A stretch of DNA of 64,000 nucleotides from the NCBI GenBank assembly GCA_011503125.2, contig WWBZ02000082.1, positions 310,001-374,000 on the forward strand, read 5' to 3'. The notes beneath the pieces are model-generated. The model made no database searches, was not told where the DNA came from, and saw only the letters and a program-made list of their open reading frames with translations. This stretch comes from Botryosphaeria dothidea. Its lineage: Eukaryota; Ascomycota; Dothideomycetes; Botryosphaeriales; Botryosphaeriaceae. Numbering within the stretch: position 1 is the stretch's first letter; every line of letters starts with the position of its first letter. Shown one piece after another: positions 22,648-34,974 of the stretch. Both the position numbers and the translations under genes were made by a program.

Positions 22648-24735
22648 ATGAATCAGATGCAGTCCTACGCCGATGTGCAGCAGCACCACCTGCCCAACGC
22701 CGGACACGCGACATCGTCTGGGCCTCCTTCGACGATGGGACACTACGCATACAACCAGCAGCCGCCGTACCTCCAGCCAGGTCCTACTAACTCGATTGTC
22801 CAAGGCTCTTACTACCAGAACTCTTATGGCAATGGCATGCCTTCGACTCCTTCAACAGCAACGATGAACAGCTCACTTGTACCGGCATCGTTACCGCTTC
22901 CAGGTAAGGACGCATTGTTTTTAGGTTACCCTGTTTCCCTGAGACTAACGTGGAACAGCGATGTCCGCTGGTGGTCCTGGCTCATCTGTCCCTGGACAGC
23001 AGGGATATCCGCCTACTCACCAGTTTGACACTACCGGACAGGTCGCGCCTCCAGGCATGAAGCCGCGGGTTACTGCAACTTTGTGGGAAGATGAGGGAAG
23101 CCTGTGCTTCCAGGTTGAGGCTAAGGGCGTATGCGTGGCCCGTCGCGAAGGTATTACTCCACTTTGAAAGTATTCAGGTAGATTGGCTGACAGGATTTAG
23201 ACAACCATTTCATTAACGGCACAAAACTTTTGAATGTCGCTGGTATGACCAGAGGTCGTCGTGACGGTATTTTGAAGAGCGAGAAGACGAGACACGTGGT
23301 CAAAATTGGACCCATGCACCTGAAGGGTGTTTGGTAAGTTGGCTGAACATGAGGATCTGGATACCCGCTGACTTCTCACAGGATTCCCTTCGAACGTGCG
23401 CTGGATTTCGCCAACAAGGAAAAGATCACGGAGCAGCTTTACCCTCTGTTTGTGCATGACATCGGAGCGCTGCTCTATCATCCCACAAACCAACGTGGCT
23501 CTGTTGGAACCGGTAATGCAATGGCTGCGCTTGATCGTCGTCGGCCGGAAGGACAGCAGCGATACATCGGTGCGCCCGCAGCCTCGCAAGCGCCATCATT
23601 GCATCACCACCATTCTCTGAGCAACTCTTCCATCCCTACTCAACTTCAGCAGTCACCACACTCAATTGCTCCTCACCCATCTTCAGGGCGACCATCGATC
23701 GATAGGGCTCACACGTTCCCGACCCCTCCAACGAGCGCTTCTAGCATCATCGGTGTGGGCAATTCCAGCAATTCTTACGAGTGGGGTAACACCGGTATGT
23801 CGAACATGCAAGGAAACCAGCCTTTGTCGATAGATACCGGACTGAGTAACGCTGCTCGCTCTGTTCCAACAACCCCAGCGACCACTCCTCCTGGAACGAT
23901 GCAAAACATGCAGCAGTATCCCACTTCTCAAGGCTATGACAGTTCGCGACAGATGTACAGCGCTCCGCCGAACCAGCAAGGTCAATACAGCGCTCAGAAC
24001 ATTCCCCGCTATCCCCAACCAGTACAATCTGCTCCATTCCCTAAGAGCGAGATGGCACCTCCGGTGCGTGCTGCTGGTGACCCGGTACAGCAGGCAGACG
24101 TGAAGCCAACCGAGGGTCTCCTGAACCAACCACCGGAGCAAGTTGGCCAAGTGACTGGCGATGACGAAGCAGATCACGACCACGACAACGAGTACACTCA
24201 CACCAGCGCTCCGTACAACAGCCGTGCTTCGTATGGCTATGCGGCATCGGCAGCTCCCGGAGCGATGCGTGGAGACCACGTACCCCAAGACATGACTGGA
24301 TCTCCCCACCAGAACGGCTCGGGTAGGGCCACTCCCCGCACGACCAACACCGGCCAGACGCAATGGACCAGTGGTTATGCCACTCCAGGGCAAACAAAGT
24401 TGCCCTCAAGCAACCTGTACAGTGTCATGAGCGACACTCGGAGCACTGCCAATGGAAACCCTGGGCCAGATGGGTACCCGGCCCCGAACGCGATGGCAGC
24501 AGGATATCCGAGCCAGTACAGCCCTGCCAATGGCCTACCGGGTAAGCGTATCCGCGAACTCGACGACGACGAGACGGACTACGGGCGCCCTGCAAGCCGC
24601 GATGCGAACGGCAATGATGTTGAGAGCCTGAAGCGTAGGAAGACCCTGACGGAGAGCACCATGGGTGGCGCAGTCGGTGCAGTCCCTGGTGGCCTTCAAC
24701 GTGCCAAGACCACGCTGGCCCAGCATCGACGGTAA
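22648..24735 (+). CDS. stuA: APSES transcription factor StuA
   Basis: Developmental regulator of conidiophore and spore patterning, acting in the nucleus. Exons are 22648..22903, 22959..23150, 23201..23333 and 23382..24735 (introns 55, 50 and 48 nt), giving 644 residues, close to the roughly 620 of A. nidulans StuA. The N-terminus [10 protein letters not shown] matches the family start region. The APSES/KilA-N DNA-binding domain spans about 120-228: [90 protein letters not shown]; two introns fall inside it. The rest is Gln/Pro/Ser-rich, and a bipartite basic NLS (GKRIRELD ... LKRRKTL) sits near the C-terminus. The start at 22648 is the first in-frame ATG, but the same frame is open and coding-like for about 150 codons upstream (see findings), so a longer form is possible. 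Confidence 0.95.
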
Positions 24736-27247
24736 TCTTCAGTTGCGACCAGTCGAACATGTTTTGCATGGCAGATTTCGTCATTAGATTCAATAGACGG
24801 CTCCACGACCTGGTGCGCTGGGGATGAACACTAATAAGTGGCGACCCAACGGTTTTCTGCAGAGGCTGTCCGGGGTATCTTTTGCACCGCCGGCTCCCCG
24901 CACTATATCGTTGGGAAGCACTCCCGACTTTTCCGGACCTCCATCCCAGGTCTCTCACGTGGTTTGCGAGCATCCCATGAATACTGCCAGCAAATTCCTT
25001 CGCTATTTTCTCCTTTTGTTTTTTCACCTCAAATTTCTGGCATTGATGACGGTAATGACTCTCCTATATCTTCGGTTCTTTGTGGCCATTTATGATCCAT
25101 GGCCATTGTTCGCCCGCGTGGGTACCGGACTTCTTCGCGGTGTCCATTCTGGCGGACTTTTGTACTCTTCATTTCGCGAACCCATGGCATTGCACTTTTC
25201 ATTGCGGATCAAACTGGAAAATTCTCAGCAGCTAGTCTGACAAAGACTGCGCACTTGGAAAGCGGCTTAAATCACAGGATCCGGTTAATACGACCCTACA
25301 AAATTTTATTTTCGGCGTCTGCAACGGCATTTTGGATAGAGAGAGGGTCATTTCGGGAGTCGATGATAGTATTCTTAGCTTCTAGTGTTTGAAGTTGAGG
25401 ATGGATCTGTCTTTTGCCTGAAACAACAATCTTCTCTATCCGCCGTTCAGAAGCCTGTACGCAGTGGATGCAGCCTTGGGGATCATCTTCATTTCGATTC
25501 ATGCTTTGGTTCGAGTTTTTGCCAACGGATGACGAAGCAGACGAAATGAAAGAAAGCATAACGGGAACGAGAAATGAGCGAGCAAATCATCTTGCTTTGT
25601 TTCTTGAATTTCCAGTCAGATTTGTTTTGTCGATCACGGACGACATGGGAAACGACGAACGAAAGGACATGCCACATGACGACCAAAAGCAATCATTTGC
25701 GCGTCTGGTTTCCTCTCTTTGATGTTCAGTCGACTCATCGAGTGTTTTTTTTTGGGGGGGGGGAATTCAAAGGGCTGTTTCACGGCTTTGATAAAAAGGC
25801 CAAAAGGGTTAAGCGAGCAAAGGAAGGTTGGGAGGGGAACATTCGGACTTGCTTATTGCCTTCTCTCTGCTCCCCTCGTTCCTTTATTTTGCTTTCCTAT
25901 CTTTGGTCATGGGGAAGTCTTCTCTTTCGGAGGTGGTTTTTGTATGGGCTTCGGGGTTATTTTTCGCGGTTTGAGGGACTTCGACCTTTTATTTCCTTGA
26001 CTGATTTTTCATTTATCTTCTCACGGTTTACCTGGACTTTATGATAATGAGGAAATCCAAAAAAGCTCTTCTTCACAGAAAATCATGCAGATCGCACGCA
26101 GGGGTCATGGTGACCTGATTACATGCAGCAGCGCGAAATCGAAAGGTATGTGCATTTTTGGACGCCTTTCTCCAGTGACGTGCAATGTGGCGTTGAGACG
26201 TTTCGAAAGTACATGTGTATGTACGCACATCTTGAAAACCCGGGCGTGGTGCTCGCGCGGGGGCGCCTGTCAGATGCAGCATGCAGGTTGCATTGCATTC
26301 CCGCAGAAGTGATGTACGTGCTTGCTTCGGGTGATGGGAGTGTGCAGCAGCAGCGGCATGCATCGCGCCGCACCGCGCGCGCGGGCGGCGGCGTTGGTTG
26401 CAGCAGGTCTTGCGCAAGGCTAAAAAAGAAAAAGGCGATCATCCGTGGATACCCTATCTCTCTACTAAGGAAGAGCCCCCCAGACGCGCGGCACTAGCAG
26501 GAAGATCCAGTTTGTTTTCCCCAGCCCCGCCGGGGGCGTGCAAGAGGAGGCGGGGTGGCTTGGGTGGGAAGAAGAAGTCATGTCATGGACTTCCTCATTC
26601 GGCGACGTGCGTCGTTAGCTGGAGCGTTTGTCGATCTTGCTTGGTGGGCTAGCTAACGGTAGTTCGGTACGCCGTTGCCCCAGGTTTTCCTCTTGTCTTT
26701 CTGGCCATACTGTTCGCCATGTGCTTGTCATCTAGCAGCGGTTACTCGATTTTACGTTGGGGCTGACGTATGCATGTCATCCGTCACGTCGGGGTGCCGC
26801 TCGTGCTGATGCTGTCTGAACCATGGGTTTGACATGTGAAGGAAAACCTGGGTCGGATGCGTTAGATCGCTTGTCTCTGGCGCCAGACTAGTTGCACGTG
26901 GCTGGTGGCACTGTGCCGTTGACTTCTTTTCATTTTCGTGTCTTAGGGGTACTATGTTCTGATTCGTAGAGAATATTCGCAATCGAAAGTGATAGTCTAC
27001 CGGTCAACCAAGAATCCTTTCGGCAAAACCTAATCACATCTCTCTTCAGCCTTTCGCCTCGCGGCCAATTCCGTCTTTGGGTCTTTATCCAACTCCTCGC
27101 TTCCGTGAATATCTTGGTGGGAAAAAGAAGAATGGATGAGACTTCGGCTTCAACGAAGTCTGAGGGCTCCAGTAAAAACGCCAATCCCGATAGCCAAGAA
27201 CACCTCTCAACACAAAATCCAGGTCGACTTCCCGTTCGCCTTGCCCC
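24736..27247. other. Intergenic region, stuA 3' flank to ankyrin gene 3' flank
   Basis: About 2.5 kb between convergent genes. It contains a T9-G10 homopolymer run at 25745..25763 and otherwise short, unsupported frames. It presumably holds the stuA 3' UTR and the 3' end of the ankyrin gene. No RNA gene was recognised. Confidence 0.55.
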
Positions 27248-28524
27248 CTAGTCCCCACTCTGTGCTCTTGCTCTGGAATGGAATCCGCCAGCGCTCCATT
27301 CGCCCCTTCCCATCGTAGGCGTCCCACCGCCTGCCGATCCCTTAGGCGTCATTGGCCTTCTGCTTTCAACCGGGCTCCAATCGCCCGTCCTCAGCGGTGG
27401 AGGCGGTGCCATGCCCGCTACGCCCCTATCCAGCGAGCTACGCGGCATACCACCGGGGCCTCTATCAAAAGACGTCCTAAGCGGAGGGATAGCTCCAGGA
27501 CCCCTGTCGAACGACGACCGTGGAACACCCGGTCCTCTGTCCAAAGACGAGCGCGGAACTCCAGGTCCCCTATCTAGCGATGATCGCGGCGCGGTGGCAT
27601 CTGTCGGTCCGGTCGGTGGTGGCAGCTCCGAATCTTGCTGAGTAACGAGCCTGACACCGCCGGGCAGGGCCTTATTGCTGCGCAGAGCCTCCCGACGAGC
27701 CGCCTGCTGGGCCGATTGCGTATCCTTGTACTGGCGCGCTTCTGCGTTGGCTTGTTGCTGCTGTTGTTGGCCGGAGCGCGCGCGCTCTTGCTCCGTAATG
27801 AGATCCTCGAAGTATAGTTTGGCGGCCTGTGTGCGTGAGTATGCGAGAGAGCTCCAGGCGAATGCGTTCAATGCGTGTGGATTGGCGCCGGCTTGCAGGA
27901 GCAGGCGGAGGCACTTGAGCTCCCCCGCGGCCGAGGCATGATGGAGGGCGGTATTGCCGTCGTCATCGTGGGCGAGAGGAGAGCAAGGGTACGGGGCATT
28001 GAGGAGGTGAGGGAGGAGCCCCGATGTGCCGTTTTTGGAGGCATGCATGAGCTGTGAAAGTTGGGTGTCATTCAAGGAACATTCGTTTCGTCTGGTTTCG
28101 CTGTTTCAAGGAGAACGGGCGGGGAAGCTTACGACGTCCATTCCGTTGATGTTGACGTAAGGCACGCACTGGGGGAAGCGCGCGATCAGCAGAATGCCGA
28201 CGTCGACCTGCCCGCAGGCCGCAGCCAGCATCAACGGTGTGTCATGGTCGGTGTTGCGCGAGATGCCGTCATTCTCGTGGCCGGCGTCGATAAGGAAGGC
28301 CTGATGTGGGTCATGGGTCAATTCCAGCTTCTCTTCGTAGGTAGCACATTCCGTACAGCGATGTCGGTGAAACCTTCGCGGGCCGCAAGGTGCAGCGAGG
28401 TGTTGCTTTTGTCTTGGAAGTCCGGGTTCCGTAGGACCTCCGGATTGTTGCGGACGATGCGGCGCACGAGCACCAGGTCGTTGAGGCGTATTGCGCGGCG
28501 GAGGCGGATCTCGACGTTGATCAT
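27248..28524 (-). CDS. Ankyrin-repeat protein with C-terminal RSS(L/F)DRG repeats
   Basis: Conserved fungal ankyrin protein of unknown role. Exons on the minus strand are 28524..28357, 28300..28133 and 28051..27248 (introns 56 and 81 nt, phase 0), giving 379 residues. The start MINVEIRLRRAIRLNDLVL leads into about four ankyrin units: KSNTSLHLAAREGFTDIA joined to AFLIDAGHEN, DTPLMLAAACGQVDVGILLI, LMHASKNGTSGLLPHLLN, and NTALHHASAAGELKCLRLLL. After the repeats are a Gln-rich basic helix (about 200-230) and a tail with five near-copies of (R/T)S(S)(L/F)DRG, the last few Pro/Gly-spaced. The N-terminal 56 residues resemble the family of small ankyrin proteins shared by yeasts and moulds, whose function I cannot name. 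Head to head with utp18 over 328 bp. Confidence 0.87.
27420..27600 (-). repeat. Imperfect tandem repeat inside the ankyrin gene
   Basis: Encodes five near-copies of a unit of about 10-13 residues with the core SS(L/F)DRGPG, at a period close to 33-36 bp in the tightest part. Unit number could vary between isolates. Confidence 0.7.
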
Positions 28525-28852
28525 AGTGCAGGTGCGGAAATGACCGCTACATGGCGCAAGGAGAAGGCGATGGCATGGGTGGACGGCTTTGTCGTGCTGT
28601 TGGGCAGAGCTCAGGAGGGGAGAAGCGGCCCTGGCGCATGATAGGTCTGGGGAAGCTTATTATTACGGCGCGCGTAGGGCAGCATGCATCATCGTCAGTC
28701 TGCGCGTCAGGCCCCAAGTCTTAGCGCGCGAAATCCTGTGTCGGCGTTTCCGAAACGCCGACGGAGCTGCATTTTTTGGACGCCGCTTGCTGCTCGACAT
28801 TTTCGCGACGCTTGAACCGCAACCGCGCCCGCGCCCGCCTACGTACCTCCCA
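28525..28852. promoter_or_regulatory. Divergent promoter, ankyrin gene / utp18, with perfect inverted repeat
   Basis: The 328 bp between the two ATGs contains a perfect 10-bp inverted repeat with a 1-nt spacer at 28741..28761 (TCGGCGTTTC, c, GAAACGCCGA). Its outer triplets form CGG-N13-CCG, the layout used by dimeric Zn(II)2Cys6 regulators. The binding protein is unknown. Confidence 0.55.
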
Positions 28853-30838
28853 ATGGCTCCGGTCGCCGTCTTGGAGCGCTCCGAGGAGCAGAAGCCCTTC
28901 CAGCTTCCCGACGACTTTGCCCGCTACGACTCAGACAACACCGATTCCGCATCTGGCCACGATGTCGACATGCAAAAAGATGCGACTGAGGAGGAGCTTG
29001 AGAGGCTAGTATTTGGCGACAGCGCTGGCTTCAGACAAGGCATAAAGACTTTCGGGCGCGGTGGTGAGCTGGTCTTTGCAGACGAAGAGCAAGACGAGGA
29101 AGCAAGCGAATTGGAAAATGTCGCGGATGCCGATGTAAGTCTGTTGGCGGCCAGTGAACTCCACCCTCCATCTTGCTGACAGGATCCCAGCTCTTCTTCG
29201 TCGATGCCGGGCCTGATGCGATAGCCGGCAAAGCTCTCGTTCCTGCCCCCGGTGCTGAGGACTCAGACGAAGACTTTGCGGATGCTGGCCGAGATGCGCC
29301 TGCTTGGGAGGATAGCGACGACGAGCGCATGGTTGTATCTTTGACCTCGGTCCCACGGCTACGGAAATTGCGAAAGACCGAAAATGAGGATTTGATCAAC
29401 GGGAAGGAGTATGCGCGCAGGTTGCGGAGGCAGTTCGAGAGGTTGTACCCTACGCCCGAGTGGGCTACGCCGGCAACAAGAAGGCCTTCCAAGAAGAGGA
29501 GAAAGATTTCCGAGAACGAAGGGTCTTCTGCGGATGAGGATGCATCTTCGGACGAGGATATGGATATCGACGGCGAGGACAATCTTTCTGCACAACCGCT
29601 TGCGAAACTTCTCAAGGACGCAGACAGCCTCACGCGCAGGACGGAGAAGGGGCTGGGCAAGAAGCGGAAACTCAAACCTGAAGTGTTGGATATCCAGCGT
29701 ACAAAAGACATCAGCGGCATGCAGCCCGTATGTTTGCCCTCTTTTTCATACCCAGCAAAAGCTAACAGAACTTCAGTCTGCAATCACATCCCTCTCTTTC
29801 CACCCCTCTCTCCCGCTTCTCCTCTCGTCTGGTCCTAGCTCGACACTCTATCTTCACCACATTCAGCCCATTCCTCCCAACCCCAATCCTCTTCTCACTT
29901 CTCTCCACATTAAGCGCACTCCGCTCACAACGACCGCATTCCACCCCTCACCCAACGATTCGCGTATCTTCCTCAGTGCGCGCCGCCGCTACTTCCATGT
30001 CTGGAACCTCACGACCGGCACTATCGAAAAGATTACGCGTGTCTACGGCCACCAGCAGGAACAGCGTAGCATGGAGCGCTTCGCCCTTTCCCCCAACGGA
30101 AAGTATATGGCACTGCTGGGATCCGCGCGCAAGGGTGGTGGTTACATAAACATCCTCGATGCGAGAACCCTCCAGTGGCAATCGCAAGCACGCATCGAAT
30201 CCCGCGGCGGCATCGCCGACTTTGCCTGGTGGGCAGATGGTAACGGCCTCACCATCGCCGGCAAGAACGGTGAGATTAGCGAGTGGGACGTCATCGCGCA
30301 GCGGCTGCGCGCGCGCTGGGTCGACGACGGCGCCGTGGGCACCTCGGTGCTCGCGCTGGGCGGCCGCAGCGGCCGCGACGACTTCCTCGGCGGCGACCGC
30401 TGGGTCGCCGTCGGCAGCTCCAGCGGCATCGTCAACATCTACGACCGCCGCGCCTGGCTGCCCACCAACACCAAGCGGTCGGACCCTACCGACTCGAACG
30501 GCGGCGTGCCGACGAACCCCCGCCCCACCAAAGTCCTCGACCAGCTCACCACGCCTGTTTCCCATCTGCACTTCTCGTCCGACGGCCAGCTGCTGGCCAT
30601 GGCGTCCCGCTGGAAGAAGGACGCCCTGCGTCTGGTGCACCTGCCCAGTTGCACCGTCTACCGCAACTGGCCAACCAACGCCACCCCGCTCGGTCGCATC
30701 ACGGCGGTTGCGTGGGGAGAAGTGGGTGCGGTGAGCGCGGCGGTAGAGGAGAAGGAGGGCAGGAGCGTTGATGCGGAGCTGTTGCTCGCCGTGGCGAACG
30801 AGCAGGGAAAGATTCGGTTGTGGGAGGTCAGGGGATGA
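28853..30838 (+). CDS. utp18: U3 snoRNP / SSU processome protein Utp18
   Basis: WD40 protein of the UTP-B module, needed for 18S rRNA processing in the nucleolus. Exons are 28853..29134, 29191..29727 and 29777..30838 (introns 56 and 49 nt), giving 626 residues; yeast Utp18 is 594. The start MAPVAVLERSEEQKPF is the first ATG of the frame. The N-terminal half is acidic and disordered with a LVFGD motif near 50, LFFVD after intron 1, and a basic NLS-like cluster (RRPSKKRRK, KKRKLKPE). The linker before intron 2, DIQRTKDISGMQP, leads into SAITSLSFHPSLPLLLSSG, and blades follow (RRRYFHVWNLTTG, RFALSPNGKYMALLGS, AGKNGEISEWDV, SSGIVNIYDRRAW), ending GKIRLWEVRG. This DIQR to HP block is characteristic of Utp18. 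Converges with tps2. Confidence 0.94.
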
Positions 30839-31907
30839 TTGCAGAAAGAGGAAGAAAGATGAGATAATTTCCGAAGAAAAGTCTATCTTGATGGTAGAAT
30901 TACGGAGTCTCGGGATCTTATAGACATCTACGCGTTTGGAGACAATAGACTGAGGCTCTTGAAGCCCCCAAGACGCTTCGAATAAAAAGGCTTACACATC
31001 CGAGGACTGTTAGGCTCTATTCGTTCCGTAACTTCTCGAACATCTCACATTGTCTTCCTAGAGCACAATGTAATTTGGCAGAATGGATTTTCTATTCTAT
31101 ATCTTGCCTCGTCTTCTCGCGAGGATGAACCAGACTCAGCAAGCAAAAGCTACGTAACTCTCTCTAGCTCTTTTTTCAACCCGCCGATTCCACTCTGTGG
31201 AAGCCTAAGTTGTAGCCGTGGCCCTGTTATGTAAGGGTCATACTGAGCAAACGCCGAACGGCATAGTTGCGTAGAGTGGGCGGTACAAAGCTATCTTTCT
31301 GAAAACACTTGAGAAGGATATCGGAAATGTGAAAACGCTCCAGGTACCGAGTGCTGGAATTGCTGTGGCTGGGATGGCTCATGACATTGCTCATTCAGTC
31401 GCTTCATGAATGCCTTGTGGTGGAAAAGAGCAAGGACAAGGCGCATCACGCTCATCGTGAATCCACAATCTGTTGTTCCATCTAGTCTCCCAGTCATAAT
31501 CAAACACAAGACTACTTCCCCCTTACCAAGCCCGTGCCCCTCTAGGCCAATCATGTACGTTTGAGAAGAGAAAAGTATCTATATTGAATGCGATGCTTCA
31601 TCATCTCCCGTCTAGTATTAAAAGGGAAAGAGGGAAGTGAAACAAAAGGCCAACAGCAAGCACCGTCCTATCTATGCCTGTTTCCGATTTCTCTATGTAT
31701 CCAGAGTCCTTCCATCATCATTGTCCCCCGGTTGAGTAATGAACCCCAGCGATCCTCATGCTTTTTTCCATAAGCAAATGCCTTTCATTGCCACTGCACT
31801 GACCCCACTGCGCCTTGAGAAATGCTTCGTGAATCACATAGTCTATAGAGGTTCTTTTTTTCTTTTCGACTCCGTTCTTCTCCCACTGCTGTATTGCTGT
31901 CTTAGGT
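30839..31907. other. Convergent intergenic region, utp18 / tps2
   Basis: About 1.07 kb, fairly AT-rich, with only short frames. It presumably holds two 3' UTRs. No RNA gene or repeat was recognised. Confidence 0.6.
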
Positions 31908-34900
31908 TTAGAGTCGAGACTCCGGTACGGTACCGTCAACTACGGCGACAGCGCCGATATTACCGGCATCAGCGGAACCGTTGAGAAGGGCGATGCATGA
32001 GATAACATCAGCAGGCTCCAGTAAGTGCCAAGAAGCAAGCGTTTGCTTCGAACTGGCACCAACTGTCACGGAGAAGACGTGGTCCTCTGGCAACTTCGAA
32101 CCACGAAGAGCACGGAACATGTCTGGATTAAGAGTTAGTTGAGACGAGCAAGGATCACGTCCAGGATAATCTTACCTTCATCCGTGAAGTCGTCTCCCGA
32201 GCAGAAGATGAACTCAGGAGGGGAATCGCCATACTCCCGTACAAGGCGTTTGGCAATCTCGCCCTTGTTCACGAACTTCGGACGGACTTCGAGATTGGCC
32301 TTGCCAGTCATGACCTCGACATCGAACTTCTTGGCTACGGTGGCCTCGAGGTGTTTCTGGCATTCGCGTGCTTGGAAGGCGCCATACTCGGGATCGGCTC
32401 GACGGTAGTGCCATGTCAGAGCAATCTTCTTCCTTTCTATGAAAGAGCCTAGTGACGGTTAGACTAGGTCGCATATGCAATAGTGTAAGTACTGACCTTG
32501 AGTTCTCTCAGTGTAGTGCTGGAAAACCTGCATCACGTCCGACTGCCAGCTCATGTCTGTCTTCTCGGTAAGGTTTTCCCACTCCTCGCTCCTGGGATGA
32601 CGCATGAAACTGCCATGCTCAGCACTAAGACCGAGCTCAGTGATGTGACCCATCCATTCGTCAAGGAAGGCTTGATCACGACCGCTGATGATCCAGACCG
32701 CATTGTCCGGGTCTGAAGCAAGAGTCTTGATGGTGCGAATGACCCGGTCAGATGGGATCGCTGACTGGGGATCCTTGACAATAGGAGTGAGAGTGCCGTC
32801 ATAGTCAAACATGAATAGACGCTTCTTAGCCTTCCTGTACTGTGAGAGAAGCTTAGCCCGATCGAGCGCAGGCGTAGCGAATGATTGATCAAAGGAGGAA
32901 AGGTTCGTCATGAGACGGCGCAGATAATTGTTTGCCCATGCCTGGACATTGTTGGTAATGACGTGCCTGTAAAGCTTCTCATGCTGGTCTTTTCGCTCTT
33001 CTGCGCTCATGGTAAGAGCGCGGTCGATAGAATCGGCGACACCGCCGAGGTCCCAGGGGTTGATATGGATAGCGCTCCCCAGGCTGCCAGCGGTGCCAGA
33101 AAATTCCGAAAGGATGAGGGGCCCTTCGTGATCCTTTTGGGCAATGACATACTCCATACTGGTTGTATTCATACCATCCCTGACACTAGTGATAAGGCCG
33201 ACATCTGCAACGCGCAGAAGCGCAAAATACTCTTCCTTCGATAAGTACTGAGGGAAGTGTTGGACAGGAGCGAAGCTGAGAGATCCATAAGTTCCGTTGA
33301 TCCTTGAGACAAGATCGGAAATCTTGTTCACAAATTTGTTGTCCGGATCATTTTCGTCCTGGTTGTTGCTGCTCGGACTGGTAACTTGGATCAGAACAAC
33401 CTTCTCCCGCCATTCCGGATACCTTTCAAGAAAAATCTCGAAAGCTTGCAGCTTTTGCGCGACACCTCTGACGGCATCAAGCCTGTCACGGCCAACAATG
33501 AGCTTCTTTCCTGCGTACAGCTCGCGAATCGCCTTGACCTTCTCCGAGACAGCTTCATCTTGAAGGGCAACACGCTGCGTGGCCGCAGCGTTAATGCCGA
33601 TCGGGAAAACATCAACGGCCACATGAGCACCGTACGCGTCGACGCCGGCTGAAGAGGAGTCGAAACCAAGCACACGGGTGCAGCAAGAAGAGAAATGACG
33701 CGAGTAGCTGTAGGATTGGAAGCCAACCATGTTTGCGCCAAGAACGCCCTCGAGAATTTCCTTGCGGCGGCTCAAACACCTGTAGAACTCACTGCTGGGG
33801 AAAGGGATGTGCAGGAAAAAGCCGATGTAAACATTGGGCAGACGTTGACGCAGCAGGCTTGGCAGCAGGAGAAGATAATAGTCGTGAATCATGATGATGT
33901 CGCCAGGTTTGTAGATCTCGAGGATCTTGTCGGCGAACATCTTGTTCATCCGGTAATAGTCGGCCCATGCCTTTCGTGCGGCCCGGCCATCAGCAGGCTC
34001 ATTTTGCTTGTAGTGGAAAAGGGTGTAAAGCTCCTTCTCGGCAAATTGGCGCCAGCGAGACTGGTTCTTAAGCACCACCACATCCTCGTCTTCGTGCAGC
34101 TCGTCATAAAGCCACACAGGGACTATTCTGCCGCCATGGTCGCGCTCAAGCTGCTTTTCCAAGCGCAGACGGTGCTCCCGGTCTACGCTGATACCCTCCA
34201 CATGAGTCGGCTGCGGAGGCTTCGAATTCGCATCGACAGGGATGGGCGCGGAAGCTTTGTTCAGCGGGGTGGTGCCAGTGGTGCCATTGGTGCCTGTAGC
34301 AACATCACCAAGAACGGGCTGGGCCTCCGGGGCAATCCTAATCTCGCCGGTCCATCCGACCAAAGTGTGATTCCAGGGAGATGCAGCGGAGGCAAGGTAC
34401 GAAAACGAATCGAACAGGGCGGAAGTGCCGCGTCTGGACCGAAGTTCCTGCGACGGCTCAATTAGCTCCATATGATTCAGAGGGAGCCCGTACTTACCCA
34501 TTCATTACCAGGCGAGTATCCAATGTTGTAAGGCACGCAAGTAGTGGCGCTAATAACGCCGCCGCTGAGGTTGAGGTTGGGATGTGCAGCCATCGGATCA
34601 ATGTCCGCCAGATCGACCTTGTCTACGGCGTCCAAGCTAGGCCTGCTCAACCTCCGCAGGATCTCGTCCGGACTCTTCGCACCGGCGGCGACGTTGGTGG
34701 GCGAGACAGCGCGCTCATTTTCGGGGGCGGACGAGGAGTTGGGATTCCATTGCGGGCCAGACGGGACGTTCTTGAGTTCAAAGGGCCGCGAAGGCGGGTC
34801 CTGAGCGGCGTCGGGCTGGAAGTAGGCAGAATGGCCAGCGGTGTGCACGCCGGGCGTGACAGGGACGGTGGTAGCCTTGGAATGCAGGGCGGGATGGGTA

Positions 34901-34974
34901 TCGTCAGAGGACTGGCGCTCTGGCCTCGAGGGCTCAGAAGACATGGCGAAGTGCTCGCGCGTGTCGTTCTGCAT
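31908..34974 (-). CDS. tps2: Trehalose-6-phosphate phosphatase Tps2 (GT20 + TPP)
   Basis: Dephosphorylates trehalose-6-phosphate to trehalose in the Tps1/Tps2 complex; cytosolic. Exons on the minus strand are 34974..34498, 34447..32497, 32448..32176 and 32122..31908 (introns 50, 48 and 53 nt), giving 971 residues. The first about 130 residues are a disordered extension. The GT20-like domain starts near 130 (CVPYNIGY, then ELRSRRGTSALFDS) and includes IMIHDYYLLLLPSLLR, IGFFLHIPFPSSEFYR and VADVGLITSVRDGMN. The HAD phosphatase follows: DYDGTLTPIV (about 708), IISGRDQAFLDEW, GLSAEHGSFM, SFIERKKIALTWHYR and GDDFTDEDMFRAL with the acidic catalytic cluster. Both HAD aspartates of DYDGT are kept, so phosphatase activity is expected. 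ATGs at 34974 and 34944 are both possible starts. A two-codon uORF (Met-Leu-stop, 34997..34989) sits just upstream. Confidence 0.95.

Noticed and set aside
23683..24393. 236-codon minus-strand frame within stuA
   Set aside because: Antisense shadow of the Gln/Pro-rich StuA C-terminal region; no domain.
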